Notes under the pieces: model-generated | What the model was told of the DNA's origin: nothing | Databases searched by the model: none | The model's input: the letters and a program-made list of their open reading frames with translations, nothing else | Assembly (NCBI RefSeq): GCF_020193575.1 | Contig: NZ_JADYVD010000014.1 | Span: forward strand, 62,001 to 126,000 | Origin: Ensifer sp. IC4062 | GTDB lineage: Bacteria > Pseudomonadota > Alphaproteobacteria > Rhizobiales > Rhizobiaceae | Direction of reading: 5' to 3' | DNA length: 64,000 nt | Program-made: the position numbers and the translations under genes | Shown here: piece after piece, positions 44,883 through 52,564 of the stretch | Numbering within the stretch: the first letter of the stretch is position 1 | Layout of the letters: every line of letters begins with the position of its first letter

Positions 44883-46325
44883 CTACCCTCCAGACGCCGA
44901 CTGTTGTGCAAGCCCAAGGAACCACGCCGGAAATAGTCCGATGCCGATGGTGCCAAGGGCGGTGAAGGCAAGCGTGGCGCGCACCATGGGCGTCAGCGCG
45001 GGCTCGAACACCCTCTCGGGCTCGCGCATGTAGATCACCATAACGATGCGGATGTAGAAGTAGGCGGCGACGGCGCTCAAGAGCACGGCGATCACCGCCA
45101 GCATGACGAAACCTCGCTCGACGAGAGCGACAAGCACATAGAACTTGGCGAAGAAGCCGGCGGTCGGCGGAATGCCTGCGAGCGAGAACAGATAGATGAG
45201 CATCAGAAGCGCGAGCCCCGGATGCGACTTGGCGAAACCCGCGTAGTCGTTGATGACCTCGCCCGAGAAATCGCCGTTCCGCATCATGATGACGGCGCCG
45301 AAAATGCCGAGGTTCATGAAGGAGTAGATCAGCATGTAGAGCATCACGCTGGCGATTCCGTCCTGACCGCCGGCCACCACGCCGAAGATGGCGAAGCCGG
45401 CATGTGCTATGCTGGAATAGGCAAGCAGCCGCTTGAAATTATCCTGCACCAGCGCCACGAAGCTGCCGAGCGCCATGGTCACCACCGCGATGACCGCGAC
45501 GATGATCCAGACGTCCGAGGCGGCGACCAGAGGGTTGAGGAAGACCCTGAGGATCACGGCGAAACCCGCCGCCTTCGGCCCCACCGACATGAAGGCGGTG
45601 ATAGTCGTCGGCGCGCCTTCGTAGACGTCCGGCAGCCACATATGGAACGGCACCGCTCCGACTTTGAACACCAGCCCCGCGACGATGAAGACCACCGCCA
45701 GCAGCAATCCGGGATCGAGCGGATCGCCGGTTACCGCCTGAGCCATTGCATCGAGTTGCGTCGTGCCGGTCAGCCCGTAAACCAGCGAGACACCGTACAG
45801 GAAAATCCCGGTCGAGACCGCGCCAAGGATCACGTATTTCAACGCGGCTTCGTTCGAGCGCCGCTCGCGTCGCATGAAGCCGGTCAGCACATAGGTGCAA
45901 AGCACCATCAGTTCGAGGCCGACATAGATCGACAGAAGATCCGTCGCCGAGGCCATGATCATCATGCCGAAAAGCGCAAAGAGCAGCAGGACGTAATATT
46001 CGCTGCTGCTCCCGATCCCTTCGATATCGGCATATTTTCGCGACAAGAGGAATGTCAGGATCGTGGCCAGATAGAACACGAGCTTGAAGAAGACTGCGAA
46101 GCGGTCGGCGATGAACATGCCGGAATAGGCCGGCCGCACCTCACTCCCCAGCATGAGCGTCGCCAGGGCGGCGATCAGGACGATCGCGATGGAAGCCGAG
46201 ACGAGGAGATGTTCCTGCCCCTTGCGCAGAAGCTGCCCCAGGATCAAGAGGATGCAGGCCCCGGTGACCACCACGATCTCGGGCAGGCTCGCGATGATCG
46301 ACTGGAGAAGCGCGGCGGCGGTCAT
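44883..46325 (-). CDS. nuoN: NADH-quinone oxidoreductase subunit N
   Basis: A 480-residue proton-pumping membrane subunit of the antiporter-like family with about 14 helices. Charged intramembrane residues characteristic of the family are in IYVGLELMVLCTYVLTG (Glu) and ITAFMSVGPKAAGFAVILRV (Lys), together with LLAYSSIAHAGFAIFG. The ending ALGTIGIGLFPAWFLGLAQQ is typical of NuoN. It overlaps nuoM by 4 bp and closes the nuoJ-N unit. Confidence 0.96.
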   Translation of the reverse strand: MTAAALLQSIIASLPEIVVVTGACILLILGQLLRKGQEHLLVSASIAIVLIAALATLMLGSEVRPAYSGMFIADRFAVFFKLVFYLATILTFLLSRKYADIEGIGSSSEYYVLLLFALFGMMIMASATDLLSIYVGLELMVLCTYVLTGFMRRERRSNEAALKYVILGAVSTGIFLYGVSLVYGLTGTTQLDAMAQAVTGDPLDPGLLLAVVFIVAGLVFKVGAVPFHMWLPDVYEGAPTTITAFMSVGPKAAGFAVILRVFLNPLVAASDVWIIVAVIAVVTMALGSFVALVQDNFKRLLAYSSIAHAGFAIFGVVAGGQDGIASVMLYMLIYSFMNLGIFGAVIMMRNGDFSGEVINDYAGFAKSHPGLALLMLIYLFSLAGIPPTAGFFAKFYVLVALVERGFVMLAVIAVLLSAVAAYFYIRIVMVIYMREPERVFEPALTPMVRATLAFTALGTIGIGLFPAWFLGLAQQSASGG

Positions 46326-47797
46326 TGGCCGCCCTCCGTGCCATGCACCTCAGTCAGCAAATGGCTAACAGAGGCGTCGATGATGGCGAGAAAGGGCTTT
46401 GGATAGAGCCCGACCCAGAGCACGAAGGCGGCGAGCGGCAGGATCGCAACCATTTCGCGGGCGTTCACGTCACGGATCTTGAACCGGCCGCCGACGCTCG
46501 GCGGACCAAGCGCGACCTTCCGATACATGCCGAGCAGATAGGCGGCACCTAGCGTTGCGCCCAGAACGGCGGCCGCACCGACGGCGAAGTTGGCCGCAAA
46601 CCCACCCGACAGCACCAGCAACTCACCCACGAACGAATTCGTTCCCGGCAGCGCCATTGACGACAACGTAAACAGCGCAAGAAACACCGTATAGACCGGG
46701 GCCACCTTCATCAGCCCGCCATAGTCGGCGATGCTGCGGGTATGGGTCCGCTCGTAGATCAGGCCGACGAACAGGAACAGCGCGCCCGTCGTCACGCCGT
46801 GATTGAACATCTGCAGGATGCCGCCTTCGAGCCCGCGGAGGTTCAGGGCAAAAATTCCCATCGTCACGAAGCCCATGTGGCTGATGCTGGAATAGGCGAC
46901 CAGCTTCTTCAGGTCGTCCTGCGCGAGCGCAAGCAGCCCGCCATAGACGATGGCGAGCGCCGACAGCGCCAGCATCAGCGGCGAAAAATACAGCGACGCC
47001 TCAGGCAGCATCGGCAGTGAGAAGCGCAGGAATCCATAGGCGCCCATCTTCAGGAGCACGCCGGCGAGAATGATGCTGCCCGCCGTCGGTGCCTGCACAT
47101 GGGCGTCCGGGAGCCATGTGTGGACCGGGACCATCGGCACTTTGACGGCGAAGGCGATCAGGAAGGCGAAGAACAGCCAGGACTGGACCTGAAACGGCAG
47201 GTCCAATGCCGTCAAGGCGAGAATGTCGAAGGTCTCGCCGCCGTGGAAATAAAGCGCGATGACGCCGACGAGGAACAGGAGGCTGCCTGCCAGCGTATAT
47301 AGAAAGAATTTGAACGCTGCATAGACCCTACCCTCGCCACCCCAGACACCGATGATCAGATACATGGGGATGAGCATCGCTTCCCAGAAGACATAGAACA
47401 GGAAGAGGTCGAGGCTTAAGAACACCCCGAGCATCAGCGCCTGCATGGCGAGCAGACTTGCCATGAACGCCGTTACCTTGCGCTCGATCGCGACCCACGA
47501 AGCGAGCACCGAGACCGTGCTGAGCAGTGCGGTCAGGAACACGAAGAGCGCGCTGATCCCGTCAACGCCGAGCGCATAGGTGATCCCAAGCGCGGGCACC
47601 CACGGCACCTTCTCGGTGAACTGCATCTCGTGGGTCGTTGTGTCGAAGCCGGCCAGCAGCACGATTGAGAGAGCGAGGTCGAGGACCGTGACAACAAGGG
47701 CTGTCCACCGCGCCGCGTCGTCGCTGCGGAGAAACATCAGAACCGCCGCCCCGGCGGCCGGCGTGAATATGATGAGGCTGAGCAGCGGAAATCCCAT
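46322..47797 (-). CDS. nuoM: NADH-quinone oxidoreductase subunit M
   Basis: A 491-residue proton-pumping subunit. NuoM features: the N-terminal MGFPLLSLIIFTPAAGAAVL, YALGVDGISALFVFLTALLS, FYVFWEAMLIPMYLIIGVWG with the key Glu, FHTWLPDAHVQAPTAGSIIL-like helix 7 and LAGVLLKMGAYGFLRFSLPM with Lys, and LVAYSSISHMGFVTMGIFAL. The open frame continues far upstream but the ATG at 47797 fits the family and lies 8 bp after the preceding gene's stop. Confidence 0.97.
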   Translation of the reverse strand: MGFPLLSLIIFTPAAGAAVLMFLRSDDAARWTALVVTVLDLALSIVLLAGFDTTTHEMQFTEKVPWVPALGITYALGVDGISALFVFLTALLSTVSVLASWVAIERKVTAFMASLLAMQALMLGVFLSLDLFLFYVFWEAMLIPMYLIIGVWGGEGRVYAAFKFFLYTLAGSLLFLVGVIALYFHGGETFDILALTALDLPFQVQSWLFFAFLIAFAVKVPMVPVHTWLPDAHVQAPTAGSIILAGVLLKMGAYGFLRFSLPMLPEASLYFSPLMLALSALAIVYGGLLALAQDDLKKLVAYSSISHMGFVTMGIFALNLRGLEGGILQMFNHGVTTGALFLFVGLIYERTHTRSIADYGGLMKVAPVYTVFLALFTLSSMALPGTNSFVGELLVLSGGFAANFAVGAAAVLGATLGAAYLLGMYRKVALGPPSVGGRFKIRDVNAREMVAILPLAAFVLWVGLYPKPFLAIIDASVSHLLTEVHGTEGGQ

Positions 47798-47805
47798 CGC
47801 GCCCC

Positions 47806-49566
47806 CTACCGCCACACCACGGCGAAAACGACGATAGCCGCGATCACACCGGCGATCATCGCCAGCGCGTAGTGGGTGACGACGCCGGTCTGCAACCGCC
47901 TCAGCGCCCCGCCGCCGGTAAGGATCGAACGGGCGACACCGTTTACGACACCATCCACACCATTGAGGTCGAGGCGCAGCCCCGCCCGCGCCGAACCGTG
48001 CAGGAGGGGCAGCACGGTAGTCTCCGACACGTCGCTCACCGCCTTCTCGTAGCGCGCCAGCGGCTTTTCGGCGAGCCACATGAAGCCTCGCGCGCCCTTG
48101 CGATAGAACCAGTCGGTGTCGAGGCTGATCGTGTTCTCGGGATCGAGCGCCCGCAGGAAAATGACGAAGCCCAGTGCAGTGAACATCAGGATACCGAGGC
48201 TCTCGGTGACATGGGCGCCCGTATAGGGCTCAAAGTCCACCGGGTAGGGCAGGAGCGCATAAAGCGGTCCTGGGAATATGCCGATCGCAATGCAGAGTGC
48301 GGCCGCCATGCCCATCGCAACTAGCATGTTGCGGGGCGGCTCCCGCGCCTCCAGCTTTCGGTCCGTGCCGAAGAACATGTAATAGGGCAGTTTGAGCCCG
48401 GTATGCAGGAACGTCCCCGACGATGCCATCGTCAACGCCAGCATCACCAGCGCCCGGTGATCCTGGCCCGCGGCCGCCACCACCATCGACTTGGTGACGA
48501 AGCCCGAGAAGAACGGAAACGCCGAGATCGCGAAGGCGCCGACCATGTAGAGCGCCACGGTGAGCGGCATGGTCCTGTAGAGCCCGCCAAGCTCGGTGAG
48601 CTTGCGCCGCCCGGTGACATAGATCACCGCGCCGGCCCCCATGAACAGGAGCGCCTTGTAGAGGATATGGGCGAAGGCATGGCTGGTGGCTCCGTTCACC
48701 GCCATCTCTGTCCCGATACCGACGCCTGCCACCATGTAGCCCACCTGGCTGACGATGTGATAGGCGAGCAGCCGCCGACAGTCGTTCTCGAGCACCGCGT
48801 AGACGACGCCGTAAAGCGCCATCGCCGCGCCGAGCCATACCAGAAGCTCAGTCCCGGGAAAGGCTCGCGCCAGCACATAGACGGCGGTCTTGGTGGTAAA
48901 CGCGCTCATGAACACCGCCCCGGTGACGGTCGCCTCCGGATAGGCGTCGGTGAGCCAGGCATTGAGCGGCGGTACGGCGGCATTGAGCAGGAACCCGGCA
49001 AGGATAAGGTAGGCGCCGACGCCGATCGCCCCCTCCATCGGCCCGAAGAGTAGCGATCCGGTGGCAGCCCCGTGGAGCAGGATGCCGCCGAGCAGGGCGA
49101 CGCCGCCGGTAACATGGACCATGAGGTAGCGGAATGCGGCGCCTGTCGCCTTCTCGCCTCCCTGGGCAAAGACCAAGTAGGCCGAGGCGAACGCCATACC
49201 CTCCCAGAAGAGATACAGCGTCAGGTAGTCGCCGGCGAACACCACGCCGAGGGCGCTGCCGACATAGACGAACGCCGCCACATGTTGGCCTGGGCGCGTC
49301 AGATGCAGCGCGTAGATCATGCCGATCAGTGCCATGATGGTGAAAACCGTGGCAAAGACGATGCTGAGCCTGTCGACCTTCGCGATCAGGATTTCCTGCC
49401 CGATGAACGTCGCCGCGCCGTAAGTCCCGGGCTCCATGGTGAGCACGGCGAGGAACGCCAGCAGCGGGACCAGCACCAGATAGGCCTTGCGGATTGTCTC
49501 CTTCAGGAAAGGGATCGGCACGGCGCCGAGAATGAACAGGAGGGCGGGATGGACAAAGTCAGTCAT
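47806..49566 (-). CDS. nuoL: NuoL-like antiporter subunit of complex I (MrpD/NuoL family)
   Basis: A 586-residue membrane protein of the NuoL/MrpA/MrpD family. The core has about 14 helices with the Glu (LYLFWEGMAFASAYLVFAQG) and Lys (MSAFTTKTAVYVLARAFPG) of the pumping channel and LLAYHIVSQVGYMVAGVGIG. After the core, a roughly 90-residue extension (RYEKAVSDVSETTVLPLLHG, DGVVNGVARSI, LRRLQTGVVTHYALAMIAGV) ends in a last helix; this resembles the lateral helix and terminal helix of NuoL. The body itself, with DTDWFYRKGARGF, is closer to MrpD-like proteins, so the gene name is by role and position. Starts 8 bp inside the end of the 84-residue gene. Confidence 0.85.
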   Translation of the reverse strand: MTDFVHPALLFILGAVPIPFLKETIRKAYLVLVPLLAFLAVLTMEPGTYGAATFIGQEILIAKVDRLSIVFATVFTIMALIGMIYALHLTRPGQHVAAFVYVGSALGVVFAGDYLTLYLFWEGMAFASAYLVFAQGGEKATGAAFRYLMVHVTGGVALLGGILLHGAATGSLLFGPMEGAIGVGAYLILAGFLLNAAVPPLNAWLTDAYPEATVTGAVFMSAFTTKTAVYVLARAFPGTELLVWLGAAMALYGVVYAVLENDCRRLLAYHIVSQVGYMVAGVGIGTEMAVNGATSHAFAHILYKALLFMGAGAVIYVTGRRKLTELGGLYRTMPLTVALYMVGAFAISAFPFFSGFVTKSMVVAAAGQDHRALVMLALTMASSGTFLHTGLKLPYYMFFGTDRKLEAREPPRNMLVAMGMAAALCIAIGIFPGPLYALLPYPVDFEPYTGAHVTESLGILMFTALGFVIFLRALDPENTISLDTDWFYRKGARGFMWLAEKPLARYEKAVSDVSETTVLPLLHGSARAGLRLDLNGVDGVVNGVARSILTGGGALRRLQTGVVTHYALAMIAGVIAAIVVFAVVWR

Positions 49567-49813
49567 AATAGTCCTCGCGCCGCATGAGCCCGCCCTGATG
49601 GCCGAGAAACTTGGAAACGAAGATCAAGATCACACACGAGCCGAAGCCGTAGACGGCCGACCAGCCGGGCAGGCGCTCCCACAGATATTCGGCATGTTCG
49701 CGGGAGACCAGAAAATCGGCGACGACGATCAGAACGAGCACCAGATAGAACAGCCGGCGGCGACGTAACGCATGTCTCTCGTCGCCAAAGAAATCGACGA
49801 TGCGCTCGATCAT
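49559..49813 (-). CDS. Small two-helix membrane protein in complex I cluster
   Basis: An 84-residue protein of unknown function: MIERIVDFFGDERHALRRRR, a hydrophobic helix (about 20-38, LFYLVLVLIVVADFLVS), a polar middle (REHAEYLWERLPGWSAVYGF), a second helix (about 56-70, GSCVILIFVSKFLG) and a tail GLMRREDYYD. Its start overlaps the end of the preceding antiporter-like gene by 4 bp and its end overlaps nuoL by 8 bp, so it is translationally coupled to both. I do not recognise it as a standard Nuo or Mrp subunit; the overlaps make it likely to be a component or assembly partner of this complex. Confidence 0.8.
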   Translation of the reverse strand: MIERIVDFFGDERHALRRRRLFYLVLVLIVVADFLVSREHAEYLWERLPGWSAVYGFGSCVILIFVSKFLGHQGGLMRREDYYD

Positions 49814-51273
49814 CTGACCACTCCTTCCGCCAAAGCGAGGAAATAGCCGGGAAACACCCCCATCAACACCGACAGGATGGCGGTCGCAACGAGCGGGATC
49901 GTCACCAGCGGAATCTCGCGAACGGCCGGCGGGCTCTCCCGTGCCTCCGCGCCGAAAAAGGCGACATAGCTGACCGGCAGGAAATAGGCGGCATTCAGCA
50001 CCGAGCTCGCCAGGAGAACGATCAGGAACGCCACCTCCCCTGCCTCGACCGAGCCTAGCGTCAGATACCACTTGCTGACGAAGCCCGCGGTCGGCGGCAC
50101 CCCGATCATGCTGAGCGAGGCGACGAAGAACGCCCCCATCGTCCAGGGCAGCCGGCGGCCGATGCCGGCCATGTCGCTGATATTGCGCTTGCCGGACGCG
50201 CAATAGATCGACCCGGCGCAAAAGAAGAGCGTGATCTTGGAGAAGGCGTGCGCCGCGATATGGATGATGCCGCCGACCATCGCGACCGGCGACAATAGAA
50301 CCGCGCCCAGCACCACGTAGGAAAGCTGGCTGACCGTCGAATAGGCGAGCCGCGCCTTCAGGTCGTCCCGCGTCAGCGCGTAGACCGACGCCATCAGGAT
50401 CGTGAACGAGACCAGATAGGCCGTGGCGATGCCCAGTCCCAACCCGCCGACCAGCCCCGCGCCGAAGACGTGGAACACCACCCTCAGCACACAGAAGACG
50501 CCCATCTTGACCACGGCCACTGCATGCAGGAGCGCGCTGACCGGTGTCGGCGCCACCATCGCGGCGGGCAGCCAGGCGTGCATGGGCATCACCGCGGCCT
50601 TGGCAAAGCCGAACAGATAGCAGAAATAGATGACCGTCAGCAGCGCCGCCGGAGCGTTGGCGCCAGCAAGCAGTCCCCCGGGCACGAAGTCGAGCGATCC
50701 CGCTATGGCATAGGTCAGCGCCAGCGCGGCAAGGAGCACGCTTTTCGATGCGCCCATCAGATAGACGAGATATTTGCGGCTGCCCTTCCACCCCTCTTCG
50801 TCCTCGTGGTGATAGACGAGCGGATAGGTGACGAGGCTCAGCACCTCGTAGAAGATCACCAGCGTGAAGAGATTGGCGGCAAAGGCGCCCCCGACGGCCG
50901 GCGCAAGGCTCAACGCAAAGCAGGCGAAGAACCGGGTCTGTGCGTGCTCGTTCAAATGCCGCATGTAGCCGATGGAATAGACCGCCGCCACGATCCACAA
51001 CAGCGACGAGACGGTGGCAAACACCATGCCGAGCGCATCGACCCGGAAAGCGAAATCGATGCCCGGCAGGATCTCGAAGAGACGCAGTTCGACAGTCCCG
51101 CCGGCCATTACTGTGGGCGCCATCGAGGCAACGATTGTGAACATGGCGACCGCGGCCAGCGGGGAGACGAGATCGCGGAGTTTTTCGCGCTTGTTCAACA
51201 GGAGAACTGAAAGGGCCGCCAGCCCGGCAATGGCGACGGCAAGCAGCGGCCGGATCGAGATCACCGGTTCCAA
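49810..51273 (-). CDS. Additional antiporter-like (MrpD-type) subunit of complex I
   Basis: A 487-residue membrane protein of the MrpD/NuoM/NuoL family lacking a C-terminal extension. The channel residues are visible in LVIFYEVLSLVTYPLVYHHE (Glu) and PTPVSALLHAVAVVKMGVFC (Lys), with LAYSTVSQLSYVVLGAVLL and HAFSKITLFFCAGSIYCASG. It sits between nuoK and the 84-residue gene, where a canonical cluster has only nuoL. With NuoL, NuoM and NuoN it brings the number of antiporter-like subunits to four. Enlarged complexes with a fourth pumping subunit have been described in other bacteria; that this protein is part of the complex is inferred from the operon. Confidence 0.9.
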   Translation of the reverse strand: MEPVISIRPLLAVAIAGLAALSVLLLNKREKLRDLVSPLAAVAMFTIVASMAPTVMAGGTVELRLFEILPGIDFAFRVDALGMVFATVSSLLWIVAAVYSIGYMRHLNEHAQTRFFACFALSLAPAVGGAFAANLFTLVIFYEVLSLVTYPLVYHHEDEEGWKGSRKYLVYLMGASKSVLLAALALTYAIAGSLDFVPGGLLAGANAPAALLTVIYFCYLFGFAKAAVMPMHAWLPAAMVAPTPVSALLHAVAVVKMGVFCVLRVVFHVFGAGLVGGLGLGIATAYLVSFTILMASVYALTRDDLKARLAYSTVSQLSYVVLGAVLLSPVAMVGGIIHIAAHAFSKITLFFCAGSIYCASGKRNISDMAGIGRRLPWTMGAFFVASLSMIGVPPTAGFVSKWYLTLGSVEAGEVAFLIVLLASSVLNAAYFLPVSYVAFFGAEARESPPAVREIPLVTIPLVATAILSVLMGVFPGYFLALAEGVVR

Positions 51274-51277
51274 GCCG

Positions 51278-51580
51278 CTATCCTTTCATCACGGTCACGT
51301 CGTCGACCTTGAGAGTGGCCTTGTTCCTCACGAGGGCGACCAGGATGCCAAGGGCGACGGCTACCTCTGCAGCGGTGGTTGCAATGACGAAGATCGCGAA
51401 GATCTGTCCGCGGAAATCAGCGTAGTAGCGCCCGAAAGCGATGAAATTGATGTTGACCGAGTTGAGCAACAACTCCAACGACATCAGCACGACCAGAATA
51501 TTGCGCCTGAGCAGCACGCCCGCCGCCCCGATCACGAACAGGACCACTCCGAGCAAAATGTACCATGAGAGGGGAACCAT
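51278..51580 (-). CDS. nuoK: NADH-quinone oxidoreductase subunit K
   Basis: A 100-residue three-helix membrane subunit: [40 protein letters not shown] with the conserved intramembrane Glu, and [20 protein letters not shown] with the second Glu. The start codon shares one base with the nuoJ stop (TAATG). The C-terminal tail [15 protein letters not shown] is normal. Confidence 0.97.
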   Translation of the reverse strand: MVPLSWYILLGVVLFVIGAAGVLLRRNILVVLMSLELLLNSVNINFIAFGRYYADFRGQIFAIFVIATTAAEVAVALGILVALVRNKATLKVDDVTVMKG

Positions 51581-52080
51581 TATCCCGGCTCCTTCCGCGC
51601 CAATATGATGGCGCCGACAAGGGCGGCGAGCAGGATGACGGAGGCGATTTCGAACGGCAGGAGATAGTCGGCGAAAAGCGCCGTGCTGAGCGCTCTGACC
51701 TGATCGCCGCCCTGGACGGCGACAGGCTCCGTGGCCGAAAAGCGGTCGCTCCAGAGCACCAGCACAAGCATCTCGACCCCGAGCAGAACGAGCAACACCA
51801 GAGCTGGCAGATTGCCGCCCGGCAAGAACCGCTGCAAAACCGCTTCGCGCACGTCGATCATCATGATCACGAAGAGGAACAGGACCATGATCGCGCCGAC
51901 ATAGACGAAGATCTGGATAACCGCGAGCAACGGCGCCCCGAGCAGGACGAAGATCGCCGAGACCTGCAGGAAACAAGCCATCAGTGCCAATGCGCTATGA
52001 ACGGGATTGCGCGCCAGGACCACAGTCAGGGCCGCAATCACGGACACGGCAGCGAACAGAAGAAAGAACCCCTGACCCAT
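51580..52080 (-). CDS. nuoJ: NADH-quinone oxidoreductase subunit J
   Basis: A 166-residue membrane subunit with five helices and the conserved segments [40 protein letters not shown] and [13 protein letters not shown]. It is the first gene of the nuoJK-X-Y-LMN unit; a possible sigma-70 promoter is 85 bp upstream of its start. Confidence 0.97.
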   Translation of the reverse strand: MGQGFFLLFAAVSVIAALTVVLARNPVHSALALMACFLQVSAIFVLLGAPLLAVIQIFVYVGAIMVLFLFVIMMIDVREAVLQRFLPGGNLPALVLLVLLGVEMLVLVLWSDRFSATEPVAVQGGDQVRALSTALFADYLLPFEIASVILLAALVGAIILARKEPG

Positions 52081-52564
52081 TGACGCCGACCCCTCCCACG
52101 CGAACTGTCACTCGGCGCGAGTGCGGCCGGACTGCGATAGCTCCGCACTTCGGGTGCATTCACAAATTGTGCCCTAGTATCGGATTTTTCACAAGATTAT
52201 TGACGTCGGCCGAGCAAAACCACGGCAGTCCGGATGTGTGGCATAGGCACCGTTCCTCGGGCGCTCGACCCCCACCAATCGGTGCGCCGCCGATGGACTA
52301 TACTTTTTTCGAATGCCGCCCTCCGAATGCCGGATGGCATAGGTCGATAGGCGGCTCGTAATTTCTGCCATAGAGCTCCAATAGAGTATTGTAGCACCCG
52401 CCAACGACGTAGCAGTTGTTATTCTGTCGTTGGCAACCTCTTGCCCTGCCAATGCGTTCTGCGCGACAAGCAAGGCGATCCGAACCGAAGCAAGAATGTC
52501 GGGAGGGGTCGCGTCGCGCGTCTCAAGGCGGCGTTGGCGCAGTCGTTTGGAAAAGAGTTCACGC
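52081..52564. other. Intergenic region between nuoJ and the penicillin-binding protein gene
   Basis: 484 bp between divergent genes. A promoter-like pair for nuoJ is at 52166-52194. Otherwise I see only a short direct repeat of CCGAATGCC (52311-52336 region) and no gene; the in-frame extension of the penicillin-binding protein into 52430-52564 is unlikely to be translated because it lacks conserved residues. Confidence 0.45.
52166..52194 (-). promoter_or_regulatory. Putative sigma-70 promoter of nuoJ unit
   Basis: On the minus strand TTGTGA (52194-52189) and CACAAT (52171-52166) are separated by exactly 17 bp, each matching 4 or more positions of TTGACA and TATAAT. It is about 85 bp upstream of nuoJ. 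Confidence 0.35.

Noticed and set aside
52430-52564. N-terminal extension of the penicillin-binding protein by 45 residues
   Set aside because: The extension is Arg/Ser-rich, without conserved features, and ATG 52565 has a better upstream site. It remains a formal alternative.
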